Positions 7,385-15,440 of a stretch of DNA of 30,134 nucleotides are shown one piece after another. The DNA comes from Arcicella sp038230735 (GTDB lineage: Bacteria; Bacteroidota; Bacteroidia; Cytophagales; Spirosomataceae). The notes below the pieces were generated by a model. That model saw nothing but the letters and a program-made list of their open reading frames with translations, was not told the DNA's origin and did not search any database. The position numbers and the translations under genes are program-made. The DNA lies in assembly GCA_038230735.1 (NCBI GenBank), contig JBBRMR010000066.1, positions 1 through 30,134 of the forward strand, read 5' to 3'. The stretch's first letter is position 1. Each line of letters opens with the position of its first letter.

Positions 7385-9781
7385 CTAATCCACAACTATT
7401 TTGATAGCTTCTAAATAAAGTGTGGTATCCTGTTTTGGACTTAAAGTTACTGTTGGAGGCGATGAGTCTGGATTAACTGAAAACCATTTGCCGTTAATTT
7501 TATATTCATATCCAATAATTGGGATTGACGAATCTAAATTAATATATACCTTTTCATCTTTCAGAATATCTAATTTTTTCGGATAAATACCATTTTCATT
7601 AATAGTAGTGTAGCTCAATTCAACGTATTTGAATTTAACAATCTGACCTTTGATAATATTCGTATAAAATATTCTGTTTATGGTTAATTGACTGGATATA
7701 TTTACTGTCGATGAAGTTATAGTAAATCTGCCCGAAACCTTATTATTCCCTAAAAATGGCAAATTAGAAGGCATTGTAATAGTAATTGGGCTACTATTTC
7801 CTCGACCTACTTCATAATTAACACCATTTACATTTAGGGTAATGATGAATTGATTATTAGAGGAATATAGTCCTATGGTATCAAATTTTAGTGCATAATT
7901 ATTGCCTTCACAAGTGCTATTTAATTCGGAAGTATTCGTGCAATGCACGTAGTTTGAATACGGTGTTGTTAATATAGTAGAGAAAATTTGTGGTGTATTA
8001 TATGTAGTTGTACCACAAATATCGGAGATAGATTTTATGGCAAAAATCTGAGATTTTACTACAAAAATTTCAGCATATCCATTTCTTTCACCGGTATAAG
8101 ATGGTGTGTAGATAGCGTAATTTTTATCAACTAAACCATCATTTACCGTAATGTATAATGGATTTTGCCCTTTAATATTTCCTCCTATATTTGTTATTGT
8201 TGGTGCAAAGATTGTTTGTGGGCTATTTGTTAAGGTAAAATTTGGTTTTTTATTAATTGTAAAATAAGCGTAACTTCTGGTGCTTGTTATTTGAGGTAAA
8301 GTGGCTACTACCTCAAAAGTAAATCCTGCTAAACCGGTATTAGTGAGTTGGAGTGAGGGAATCACAAAACTCAGACTATCACCCACTATATTTACTGGAA
8401 GATTTGAACGCAAAACATTATACGAGTCATAAAGATTTACGGTAAAACTGTTATTCGTACTAAAAGTAAAATCAGACTTTATTTTAAACTTTAATGATTC
8501 TCCTTCACAATAATCACTTTTCGGGATTTGCTCAATGTAAAAATCTTTTCGTACATTCCATGACCTTTCTCCCGTAACGATATAGTCTTTAATAACTCCA
8601 CAGGCTGTTACTAACGAATCTACCTTATAGATTACATTGGGTTTTACATTAATTACTATATCTGTGGAACTACTCACATTAGGCGATTTCACGATGTAAG
8701 AATCCGTACCGCCTGAAATTCTCATGTAGATGGTATTGGTAGAGCCTGAAAAATTAATTCGTAAATTTACAGGGTAATTATAAGCAATGGGTTCTTGATA
8801 AGGCGGATACCACATTAAATCAATAATTGGTTTGGGCTTGACTACAAAAAATACATAATTTGATGCGGCATCTGGTGAAGTTCCTCTTACCCTCACTCTA
8901 TAAATTCCATCCGTAAAACTATTTGGAAGCGTTGCATATATGTTTGTACTGTCTTCCAAAAACGTAGTCAATGTTGTTACTATACTCCCCGTCTGATTAC
9001 TTACATCAATGTAAAATTGATTATTAGTATTAAATTTACCATTATAATCAAACTTGATTCTCATCTTTCTATCTTCACAAATTACTCCTGGAACAATAGT
9101 AGCAATTTTAATTTTAAAAGGATTTACTTTAACTTGGACAGTATTATTACCAACTATTCTTCCCAATCCACAACTATTCCAAATCTTTGCAACACTGTAC
9201 GTAAAGGTTGATGCTGGGTTTACAAAAAAATAAGATATATTATTGACGACAGAACTATCATTCAATTTAAATTTTGTTGAGTTATCTAAGATACCTGTAT
9301 ATAAATCGCTTATGATATATTTCCCAATTCCAGAATTCATATATTCATCTTTGGCACTTGAATAGAAATTATAAGGAGGACTGGTAGGAAATTTTATATC
9401 TACTTGTGGAAGATTATTTATACCAATAACTTTGGCATTGCTAACAATATTGGGGTTTGTTGCTTCAATGGTAATTGAAAAAAGTGAAGAATAAGAAAAA
9501 CGAGCATCAGCGTAAAAATTTGGTAATTGAAAAACTAAGGGAGATATATTATTACTGGCTTCGACAATAACGGTGGAGTCTGGAAGATTTGCTGATTTGC
9601 GAACAAGTTTGAGTTTAAAGACATTATTGTTTCCCCAATTACCTGTTAAAGTAACTGGAATTTGAATAATACTACCTGAGCAATAAGATTGATTATTGTT
9701 GGAATTAATTGTAATTGATTGACTAATAAAGGTAAATGAAGCAATCAGAAAAAAGAAAAATAGTAGCGTAAATGATTTCAT
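7385..9781 (-). CDS. N-terminal part of the modular secreted protein
   Basis: A 798-residue frame with a clear Sec signal peptide and about three and a half Ig-like, beta-rich repeat units, each about 195 residues. Each unit has a first half that opens with a Cys motif (YCSG, ICED, YCEG, TCEG) and includes an NNxF strand motif (NNNVFKL, TNNQFYI, TNNSFTV, SNNQFII). The second half ends in a Cys-Gly motif. The amino-acid content is rich in N, S, T, Y and poor in charged residues, as in exported adhesion-like proteins of gliding Bacteroidota. The frame ends at a TAG a few codons after the proposed frameshift, in the middle of unit 4. No function can be assigned beyond probable surface location. 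Confidence 0.85.
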   Translation of the reverse strand: MKSFTLLFFFFLIASFTFISQSITINSNNNQSYCSGSIIQIPVTLTGNWGNNNVFKLKLVRKSANLPDSTVIVEASNNISPLVFQLPNFYADARFSYSSLFSITIEATNPNIVSNAKVIGINNLPQVDIKFPTSPPYNFYSSAKDEYMNSGIGKYIISDLYTGILDNSTKFKLNDSSVVNNISYFFVNPASTFTYSVAKIWNSCGLGRIVGNNTVQVKVNPFKIKIATIVPGVICEDRKMRIKFDYNGKFNTNNQFYIDVSNQTGSIVTTLTTFLEDSTNIYATLPNSFTDGIYRVRVRGTSPDAASNYVFFVVKPKPIIDLMWYPPYQEPIAYNYPVNLRINFSGSTNTIYMRISGGTDSYIVKSPNVSSSTDIVINVKPNVIYKVDSLVTACGVIKDYIVTGERSWNVRKDFYIEQIPKSDYCEGESLKFKIKSDFTFSTNNSFTVNLYDSYNVLRSNLPVNIVGDSLSFVIPSLQLTNTGLAGFTFEVVATLPQITSTRSYAYFTINKKPNFTLTNSPQTIFAPTITNIGGNIKGQNPLYITVNDGLVDKNYAIYTPSYTGERNGYAEIFVVKSQIFAIKSISDICGTTTYNTPQIFSTILTTPYSNYVHCTNTSELNSTCEGNNYALKFDTIGLYSSNNQFIITLNVNGVNYEVGRGNSSPITITMPSNLPFLGNNKVSGRFTITSSTVNISSQLTINRIFYTNIIKGQIVKFKYVELSYTTINENGIYPKKLDILKDEKVYINLDSSIPIIGYEYKINGKWFSVNPDSSPPTVTLSPKQDTTLYLEAIKIVVD

Positions 9782-9989
9782 TTTTGTGGATAATGGTCAA
9801 ATTAGTAGATTGGTAAATTTACACGTAGATTGTCAATCTTCCAACTATTACGTTTATCGACCATTGATTTATCAGTTTAGCCAAAGGAAAAATTATAAGA
9901 ACGGTGAAAATCCGCTATTGAAACCATCAAAGCGAATGATAAAGAGCTAATAGTTTTAAGAACTATGCTATCCTAAATAATCCCACAAA

Positions 9990-10020
9990 AAAGCCCCTTC
10001 TCCAAATAAAAAGGGGCTTT
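9990..10020 (-). terminator. Terminator of the prolyl oligopeptidase gene
   Basis: AAAGCCCCTT (9990-9999) pairs perfectly with AAGGGGCTTT (10011-10020) over an 11-base loop. On the minus strand a T-run follows the stem, giving a rho-independent terminator 18 bases past the oligopeptidase stop codon. The remaining ~200 bp up to 9782 must hold the promoter of the modular protein gene; no clear promoter match was found there. Confidence 0.88.
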
Positions 10021-10037
10021 CTCATAACAATACAACC

Positions 10038-12212
10038 CTAATTCTTCTTCGCATTAACAACCTGCTTCACTTGAAAATCTGGATGTCCGCATTGCCACAT
10101 TACAAATGAATATTGGTCGGCAAAATTTGCCCATGTTACTTCTCGGTCTTCGGTAAAATGTCCATTTTCATAATTCACTTTCATCAAAACTGGCTTGCCC
10201 GAAGCCGTTGAATTTTGCATGGCTGCCGCAAATTTGCCAGGTTGCCAAGCCACCACTCGGGAATCGTTCCAACCCCCAACGCAGATAACAGCGGGGTACT
10301 TTACGCCATCTTTCACGTGTTGCATACCGTCCATTTCGTAGAGAGCTTTACATTCTACGCTATCTTTCACCGTGCCAAATTCGGGAATATTCACGGGACC
10401 ATTTGAAGAAAATTCTCCACGCATCGTATTGGCACAACCTACATTACAAATAGCGGCGGCAAACAAATCGGGTCTTTCCGTGATTGACCTTGAAATCAAA
10501 ATTCCGCCCGCACTGGTACCCGTTCCGCCCAATTTAGTAGCATTCGTAAATCCTTGGGCAATTAAATATTCAGCACAACTGATGAAGTCTTTCCAAGTAT
10601 TAGGTTTAGTATTTTTATAGCCTGCTTTATACCAACTTTCGCCCTTTTCACTACCACCACGCACGTGAGGGATGGCGATTACTGCACCTTTAACCGCCAA
10701 TGCGTTTAGTCTGGTACTAAAATAAGGAGTCATACTGATGCCATAAGCTCCGTAGCTATCCATTAAACAGACGTTAGAACCGTCTTTTTTAGTCCCTTTT
10801 TTATAAATAATGGATAAAGGAATCATCACGCCATCGTGCCCCTTCACCTCCACTTCTTCCACCACGAGGTCTTTGTATTCAGCGGGATAAACGGAAGGCT
10901 TGTTGTAGGGACTGGTGGTAAATTGCTCCGTTTCGGCATTGTATAAAAATTCCGTAAACGGCTTGTTCCAAGAGGTAATATCCATAATGTATTCGTTGGT
11001 TTTGGTGTCAATACATTTCACAAAAGCCGTTCCACTGAAAGGTAACTTTACTTCCGTAGTTGCCTCGGTTTTAGGATTATATTTGAAAAAATGATTGTTA
11101 ATTCCATCGCTGTAAGTCAGTAATATATAATCTTTGCAACGGGCGAAGGATTCCAAAGTCATCGTTTTTTCAGCAGCCACTACTTTGGCATTTGCCCAAT
11201 CTGGATTTTTCAAATCCGTAGCAATCAGTTTGTAATTCTTGGCATCTTTGTAAGTGATTGAATACACTTTGTCATCAAAAAAATCAAAACTTCTCACCAA
11301 TTTATCGGCAGGAGTACATAGTGTTTTCCATCCTATTTTTCCAGAATTAAATTCTGCAATCGGAGCAAAAAAGGCTTTTAATTCGTTCTGCACTGTACTC
11401 TCAACCCCAAAAACATAGTCTTTAGCATCTTTTGAGAGAAAAGCTACTGGATAAGATTTGGCTTCGATTTTTAAATTTGGATAACTTTCGTTACTAAAAA
11501 AATCAACGTCTGTATTGTTATCTGCCCCCAATTTGTGCAGTTTAGTTTTTGGGTTCAATCGTCCGTTGGGATCAGTATTATCTGCCGATTTTATCCATAA
11601 GTACGTGAAGGCGGTGTTATCGAATGTCCAACCGATAGGGCCAGCGGTAGTGGGAATTAGATCGGACAAAAATTTCTTGGTGTCCACGTCCATTACCTGT
11701 AAAGTGGATATTTCTGCCCCTTTTTCGGCATAACCAATCAAGAGTTTTTTGCCATCATAACTCGGATACATTCCCTCCACCGACAACGTTTTGCCAGTAA
11801 TAAAAGTCAAGGGGTCAAAGAGTAATACATCGGGACTACTGATATTTTCACGGTAATAAACTTTACTTACTTTTTCGCCAGGCACTCTTTTTTGAAAGAA
11901 AATTCTGCCCCCTTCTTTGGTTGGGTTAGCGTAATTTGGGGGTTGTAATTTATCCAATTTTCGCCATTCCGCAATCAATTCATCCCTGCCCGACACAGTA
12001 CTCATGGTGGCATTGGTCAAATCGGCTTGTTGCTTGAACCACGAATTGACCTGAGGGTCTTTCATGTCTTCGAGCCAACGGTAATTATCTTTGTAGGTAA
12101 CACCCCAATAAGTATCAATCACCTCCATTTTTTTAGAAGCGGGGTATTTTAATTGGGCAAAAATATTTGCACTAAAAAGCACAAAAAGGAGGGGAAATAA
12201 TAGTTTTTTCAT
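10038..12212 (-). CDS. Prolyl oligopeptidase family serine peptidase (S9A)
   Basis: Exported peptidase of 724 residues that should cut short peptides after proline. A signal peptide (MKKLLFPLLFVLFSANIFAQ) places it in the periplasm. An N-terminal seven-bladed propeller spans about residues 25-440 (start motif YPASKKMEVIDTYWG, then NYRWLEDMKDPQVNSW, typical of the family). The alpha/beta hydrolase domain follows, with the likely triad Ser567 (GTSAGG), Asp650 (GWNDSRVV) and His685 (ENGHF). The nucleophile loop reads GTGTSAGG in place of the common GGSNGG, so it is a divergent branch. The gene is transcribed alone, divergent from blaI over 268 bp, and ends at a strong terminator. Substrate range is unknown. 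Confidence 0.95.
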   Translation of the reverse strand: MKKLLFPLLFVLFSANIFAQLKYPASKKMEVIDTYWGVTYKDNYRWLEDMKDPQVNSWFKQQADLTNATMSTVSGRDELIAEWRKLDKLQPPNYANPTKEGGRIFFQKRVPGEKVSKVYYRENISSPDVLLFDPLTFITGKTLSVEGMYPSYDGKKLLIGYAEKGAEISTLQVMDVDTKKFLSDLIPTTAGPIGWTFDNTAFTYLWIKSADNTDPNGRLNPKTKLHKLGADNNTDVDFFSNESYPNLKIEAKSYPVAFLSKDAKDYVFGVESTVQNELKAFFAPIAEFNSGKIGWKTLCTPADKLVRSFDFFDDKVYSITYKDAKNYKLIATDLKNPDWANAKVVAAEKTMTLESFARCKDYILLTYSDGINNHFFKYNPKTEATTEVKLPFSGTAFVKCIDTKTNEYIMDITSWNKPFTEFLYNAETEQFTTSPYNKPSVYPAEYKDLVVEEVEVKGHDGVMIPLSIIYKKGTKKDGSNVCLMDSYGAYGISMTPYFSTRLNALAVKGAVIAIPHVRGGSEKGESWYKAGYKNTKPNTWKDFISCAEYLIAQGFTNATKLGGTGTSAGGILISRSITERPDLFAAAICNVGCANTMRGEFSSNGPVNIPEFGTVKDSVECKALYEMDGMQHVKDGVKYPAVICVGGWNDSRVVAWQPGKFAAAMQNSTASGKPVLMKVNYENGHFTEDREVTWANFADQYSFVMWQCGHPDFQVKQVVNAKKN

Positions 12213-12395
12213 CGTTTTAGAAATGTTATGTGTTATTGTTTAAATAATTGGTAATCAGTTAGATAATTTATTTTTAAAGCTAAAATTATAATTATTTTTC
12301 GTAAAATTAATCTTTCAATCAACAATATTCTCTACCACATAATAGATATGAAGCATAAGCATATTAAAACTGAGTAAACGGCAATTTTAAGTACC

Positions 12396-12411
12396 TACGA
12401 AAATATTCGTA
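12396..12411. promoter_or_regulatory. BlaI-type operator palindrome 1
   Basis: TACGAAAATATTCGTA has 6-bp arms TACGAA/TTCGTA. It lies upstream of the -33 box of the blaI promoter, between blaI and the divergent oligopeptidase gene. Confidence 0.8.
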
Positions 12412-12418
12412 ATAAAAT

Positions 12419-12449
12419 TTTGACTTACGAAAACTTTCGTATATATTTG
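12419..12449 (+). promoter_or_regulatory. Bacteroidota-type promoter of blaI-blaR1
   Basis: TTTG (12419-12422), a 19-base spacer and TATATTTG (12442-12449) match the Bacteroidota TTTG-N19-TAnnTTTG consensus exactly. Transcription should start near 12455, giving a leader of about 25 bases. Palindrome 2 fills most of the spacer, which implies autoregulation by the first gene. Confidence 0.85.
12426..12441. promoter_or_regulatory. BlaI-type operator palindrome 2, inside the promoter spacer
   Basis: TACGAAAACTTTCGTA has the same TACGAA/TTCGTA arms. It sits between the -33 TTTG (12419-12422) and the -7 TATATTTG (12442-12449), so bound repressor would exclude RNA polymerase. Confidence 0.85.
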
Positions 12450-12450
12450 T

Positions 12451-12466
12451 TACGAAATAATTCGTA
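12451..12466. promoter_or_regulatory. BlaI-type operator palindrome 3, at the transcription start
   Basis: TACGAAATAATTCGTA has the same arms, starts two bases past the -7 box and covers the expected transcription start. The start codon of the repressor gene is 15 bases further. Confidence 0.83.
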
Positions 12467-12480
12467 ATGAAATAATTATC

Positions 12481-12846
12481 ATGGAAATTAAACCTACCGA
12501 CTCCGAATTGCAGATATTACAAGTTCTCTGGCGACTGGGGAAAGCGACCGTCAGAGAAGTGAATGAGGCTCTTTCCCAAAAGCGAGAGATTGGCTATACA
12601 ACAACCCTCAAATTGATGCAAATTATGTTCGAGAAGAACCTGGTAGCCCGCACCGAAGAGGGGCGATACCACGTGTATAAAGCATTAGTGAGTGAAAATG
12701 ACACTCGGCAGTCGCTACTAAATCGTTTTGTGGATACTACTTTTCGGGGTTCGGCGATGCAGTTAGTGATGCAAGCATTAGGCTCAAATACGCCCTCACA
12801 GGAGGAATTAGACGAAATTCAGAAACTTTTGGAAACGTATAAATAA
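12481..12846 (+). CDS. BlaI/MecI/CopY-family transcriptional repressor
   Basis: A 121-residue winged-helix repressor. The N-terminal DNA-binding domain (residues about 4-72) shows the family pattern PTDSELQILQVLWRLGKATV, REVNEAL, YTTTLKLMQIMFEKNLVAR and the wing with RYHVYKAL. The C-terminal helices (SLLNRFVDTTFRGSAMQLVMQAL) form the dimer and protease-sensitive part. In characterised systems the paired BlaR1/MecR1 membrane protease leads to cleavage of this repressor. The M56 protease gene follows by 11 bases, so the pair is an operon. Three matching palindromes in its own promoter support autoregulation. There is no beta-lactamase gene in the window, so resistance is not implied. Confidence 0.95.
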   Translation: MEIKPTDSELQILQVLWRLGKATVREVNEALSQKREIGYTTTLKLMQIMFEKNLVARTEEGRYHVYKALVSENDTRQSLLNRFVDTTFRGSAMQLVMQALGSNTPSQEELDEIQKLLETYK

Positions 12847-12857
12847 TCATCATTATC

Positions 12858-14681
12858 ATGAAAAATTTATTGGACATTATCCCTTCAAATCTCAGTTCGG
12901 CATTGGGTTGGACTTTGGTTCATTCGGCTTGGCAAGGTGTGGTTATCTTGTTGGCTTTCAATGTATTATTTCAATTATATAAGCAAAATTCGGCTCTGAA
13001 ATATTGGTCGGGTATTGGAGCTTTGGGGGTACAAGCCTTGGCTTCGGTGATTACTTTTTGGTGGATTTTTGAGCCATACGTTACCCATACTTTGACCCAA
13101 AATCTTAGTGCCAATTTATCCGTTTTGAATAGTTTAACCGCTTCTCAAACCGGACAAAATATAGAAATTTCATGGTTTGAACAAGCCCAAATTCTCTTGA
13201 ATAGCAACTTAGATTTATTAGTAAATATCTGGGCTTTGGGTATCGTTTTTCTGACGTTAAAATTGATGGGCGGATTTATTTACGTCCAAAGTTTAAAGTC
13301 TAAACGCACCTATTTTTTGGATAATGCTACCGAAAAAATATTTAAGAATTTGCTCAGAAAGGGGCAAATCAAGAAGCACGTCTATTTATTTGAATCGGCT
13401 TTGGCAAAAACGCCCATGACGATTGGCTATTTTGAAGCCGTGATTTTATTGCCGATGGGTTTGGCAACGGGTTTATCGGTCAAGGAATTAGAGGCAGTTT
13501 TGGCTCATGAATTAGCCCATATTCGTCGGGCGGATTATTTGGTAAATATCCTGCAAACCTTGGTAGAAATTGTTTTCTTTTTCCACCCTGCCATCTGGTA
13601 TATTTCTGCCAAAATCAGGGACGAAAGAGAGAATTGTTGTGATGATTTAGCGATGGAAATGGTGGGCGATAAAATCCATTTAGCCCAGGCTTTGACCAAT
13701 GTAGAACTGTTTAGACAGCGAGAAAGTTTGGCAATGGCTTTTGGGGGAAATAAGCAAAATCTGCTTTCCAGAATACAAAGAATTTTGGGCGTAAATTCCT
13801 CAAAAACAACAAGTTATGAAGGGTTTTTTGCCGTTGTTTTGGTCATATTGGCAAGTATTTTTTACGTAAATATCGAAAAAGCCAATGCCCAAGAACCCAT
13901 TCCGCCAAAAAGACCAGTATCCCCACCGATTCCCCCGAAACCTCCGCTTGCACCCAAACCACTCAAAGTGATGAAACAAACCTTTGTGCAAGGCAATGAC
14001 GGTATTATGCACAACTATATCAATAATCACGAAATGTACGTGAAAGATGGGTATATTGTGGTGGACGGACAGCCCGTAAAATTATCGCCAGCGGATAGTA
14101 CAAAATTGAGATACCATCAGCAAGAGATGAAGAAATTGGAGGAAAGAATGCAGCCTTATCAAGAGAAACTGACGAAACTAAGTGCCGAAATGCAAACGTA
14201 CAATACCAAGATTCAAGCCCAAAGTCAGCCCCTTTCGGCACATGGAAAAGAGATAGGAGAATTGGGTGATAAATTGGGTAAAACAGCCCGAAAACAGGCG
14301 ATAATTGAATTGCAAATACAGGATTTGAAAGAAGGTTCAAAGGAAAGAAAGCAATTAGAAAAGCAATTGGCAGAGTTGGAAGCCCAAAATAATTCCTTAG
14401 AAAAACAGATAAATTTGCACGAAAAACAGATGGAGGATGTAGAACGCAAAATGGAAGATTTTGTAGCCCCGATGGAAAAATTAGGTAAGGAAATGGAAGA
14501 ACAGGGAAAATACATGGAAGAAATAGGTAAGGAAATGGAAGTACACGGAGAAGCCATAGAAAAACTGATTCCCGAAGACGTGCGAAAGAAGTTTAATGTG
14601 GGCAGACCACCCAAGCCACCCCGCCCACCAAAACCACCGAAAACTCCGTTAGCACCAGCACCGCCAAGGGGAGATTTTTGA
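12858..14681 (+). CDS. BlaR1/MecR1-like M56 membrane metalloprotease with coiled-coil tail
   Basis: A 607-residue membrane protein. Membrane helices lie at about 16-38, 48-70, 118-142 and 322-338. The cytoplasmic M56 protease domain contains HELAH at 217-221 (zinc ligands and catalytic Glu) and the downstream RDERENCCDDLA segment with the likely third ligand. Classical BlaR1 continues with a penicillin-binding sensor. Here the part outside the membrane instead has a proline-rich stretch (346-368), a short beta-like segment with YVKDGYIVVDGQPVKL, a long E/K/Q-rich coiled coil (about 410-565) and a proline-rich end (RPPKPPRPPKPP). No SxxK-type acylation domain is visible. It probably senses an envelope signal other than beta-lactam acylation and inactivates the BlaI-like repressor encoded just upstream. 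Confidence 0.93.
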   Translation: MKNLLDIIPSNLSSALGWTLVHSAWQGVVILLAFNVLFQLYKQNSALKYWSGIGALGVQALASVITFWWIFEPYVTHTLTQNLSANLSVLNSLTASQTGQNIEISWFEQAQILLNSNLDLLVNIWALGIVFLTLKLMGGFIYVQSLKSKRTYFLDNATEKIFKNLLRKGQIKKHVYLFESALAKTPMTIGYFEAVILLPMGLATGLSVKELEAVLAHELAHIRRADYLVNILQTLVEIVFFFHPAIWYISAKIRDERENCCDDLAMEMVGDKIHLAQALTNVELFRQRESLAMAFGGNKQNLLSRIQRILGVNSSKTTSYEGFFAVVLVILASIFYVNIEKANAQEPIPPKRPVSPPIPPKPPLAPKPLKVMKQTFVQGNDGIMHNYINNHEMYVKDGYIVVDGQPVKLSPADSTKLRYHQQEMKKLEERMQPYQEKLTKLSAEMQTYNTKIQAQSQPLSAHGKEIGELGDKLGKTARKQAIIELQIQDLKEGSKERKQLEKQLAELEAQNNSLEKQINLHEKQMEDVERKMEDFVAPMEKLGKEMEEQGKYMEEIGKEMEVHGEAIEKLIPEDVRKKFNVGRPPKPPRPPKPPKTPLAPAPPRGDF

Positions 14682-14727
14682 GATTTCTAATCCTTAATAA
14701 TCAACAATAAATAATCGACTGAATTTA

Positions 14728-14840
14728 GCACCCAGATGATGCAGATACTTCGTAACGCAGGTATAAAAGGATTTTTTAAATCTGTTAAAATCTGTACGGT
14801 TCAACGATTCGATTGCGAAGTATCTGCGTAATCTGCGTGC
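14728..14840. repeat. REP-like GCACRCAGAT element, short copy (A)
   Basis: The left arm 14728-14753 (GCACCCAGATGATGCAGATA, then CTTCGT) is the imperfect reverse complement of the right arm 14815-14840 (ending ATCTGCGTGC). The interior holds AAAATCTGTACGG and GATTCG words that match the interior of the larger copy at 23751-23955. A separate perfect 8-bp palindrome (AATATCTT, 1 base, AAGATATT) lies at 14854-14870 between this element and the VOC pseudogene. Confidence 0.82.
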
Positions 14841-14897
14841 CAAATTTATTTGAAATATCTTCAAGATATTAGTCCATTTTAAGACAAGCATCATAAA

Positions 14898-15200
14898 TTA
14901 AACTTGTACGCCACCGCCCAGATCCGTGGGTTCTTCGTGTGCGGTTGCCCCCAAATTGAGCAATTGTTGATAACTGGATTGAATATCTTCAACGCCCCAA
15001 TAGGTATTTACACCCTCTGATTTGGTTTTTACCGCCCCTTCTTCGGGTTGCAAACCCAATTCAAAACTTGCCACATTGAAACCAACATAGAAAAGTTCGT
15101 CAAAATAAGGTTGAAAGCCTAAAAAATTGGCATACCATTCTTTTGCTTTCTGAATATCAGAAACTCAATAAATTGTTGTTCTTAGACCAAGTAAAGCCAT
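14898..15200 (-). pseudogene. Degraded VOC (glyoxalase/bleomycin-resistance fold) gene
   Basis: From an ATG at 15200 the frame reads MALLGLRTTIY, a TGA at codon 12 (15165-15167), then VSDIQKAKEWYANFLGFQPY and on to WGVEDIQSSYQQLLNLGA and GGGVQV before a TAA. This is the standard VOC pattern: a first strand, the KAKEWY helix, and the second half-site with WGVEDI. A single G-to-A change in a Trp codon could have made the internal TGA. The last strand, which normally follows with a DPxGN-like motif, is missing, so the 3' end is also truncated, 58 bases from the right edge of repeat element A. Two lesions make a functional product unlikely, unless translation starts downstream. Confidence 0.8.
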
Positions 15201-15440
15201 TTTATGAAGGTTTTATTTTCACCCAAATGTACGATTTTATCTTAAATTTCTCCATGCGATTTTATCTTCCCGAAACAGTATCCATTGCAGGTTAAAACTT
15301 TTGGGAAGTTCTCGCTAAATATAACTCTCAATTGCGGTTACGAGTTTTTTTTCGTAAAATTGTCCTCTAAACTATCAAGAGAACCTAAAATTTAGGAGGA
15401 ATAAATATAAATTCACCTTCCGAAATCAGTAATCCAAAAT

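Larger units (their letters stand above)
6543..9781 (-). pseudogene. Modular secreted protein split by a frameshift
   Basis: Two consecutive minus-strand frames, 7385-9781 (798 residues) and 6543-7379 (278 residues), appear to be one gene. The first starts with a signal peptide (MKSFTLLFFFFLIASFTF) and holds repeat units marked by a Cys-Glu-Gly-like motif (C34, C235, C425, C624) and a Cys-Gly motif (C204, C394, C589). The second frame, read upstream of its ATG, gives NSCGLVI followed by a linker (FEVKVKKYRI) like the linker in unit 1 (VQVKVNPFKIKI). Adding one A to the AAAA run (plus-strand 7399-7402) would give EAIKNSCGLVIMRDTFEV and restore a protein of about 1,080 residues. Spacings of the cysteines then continue at 190-208 residues. 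The C-terminus (SGFEV...IKGC) resembles coat-hanger stack domains. Likely a cell-surface or exported protein; the frameshift may be a real mutation or a sequencing error. Confidence 0.8.

Noticed and set aside
7385..7410. Programmed ribosomal frameshift in the modular protein
   Set aside because: No slippery heptamer or downstream structure is visible; a lost base in the A run explains the pattern more simply.
14020..14614. Minus-strand frames opposite the coiled-coil part of the BlaR1-like gene
   Set aside because: They are shadows of a low-complexity E/K-rich coding region (Ser/Phe-rich translations).
12858..14681. Evidence for beta-lactam resistance
   Set aside because: No penicillin-binding sensor domain and no beta-lactamase gene are present in the window.
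14694..14894. Minus-strand frame of 66 codons
   Set aside because: It is formed mainly by the REP-like element and its flank; no family pattern.
15165..15167. TGA in the VOC gene as selenocysteine
   Set aside because: No catalytic role for that position is known in the family, no insertion element is visible, and the 3' end is also truncated.
15394..15399. AGGAGG as a ribosome binding site for the MoxR gene
   Set aside because: It is about 40 bases from the start codon, and Bacteroidota generally do not use Shine-Dalgarno sites.
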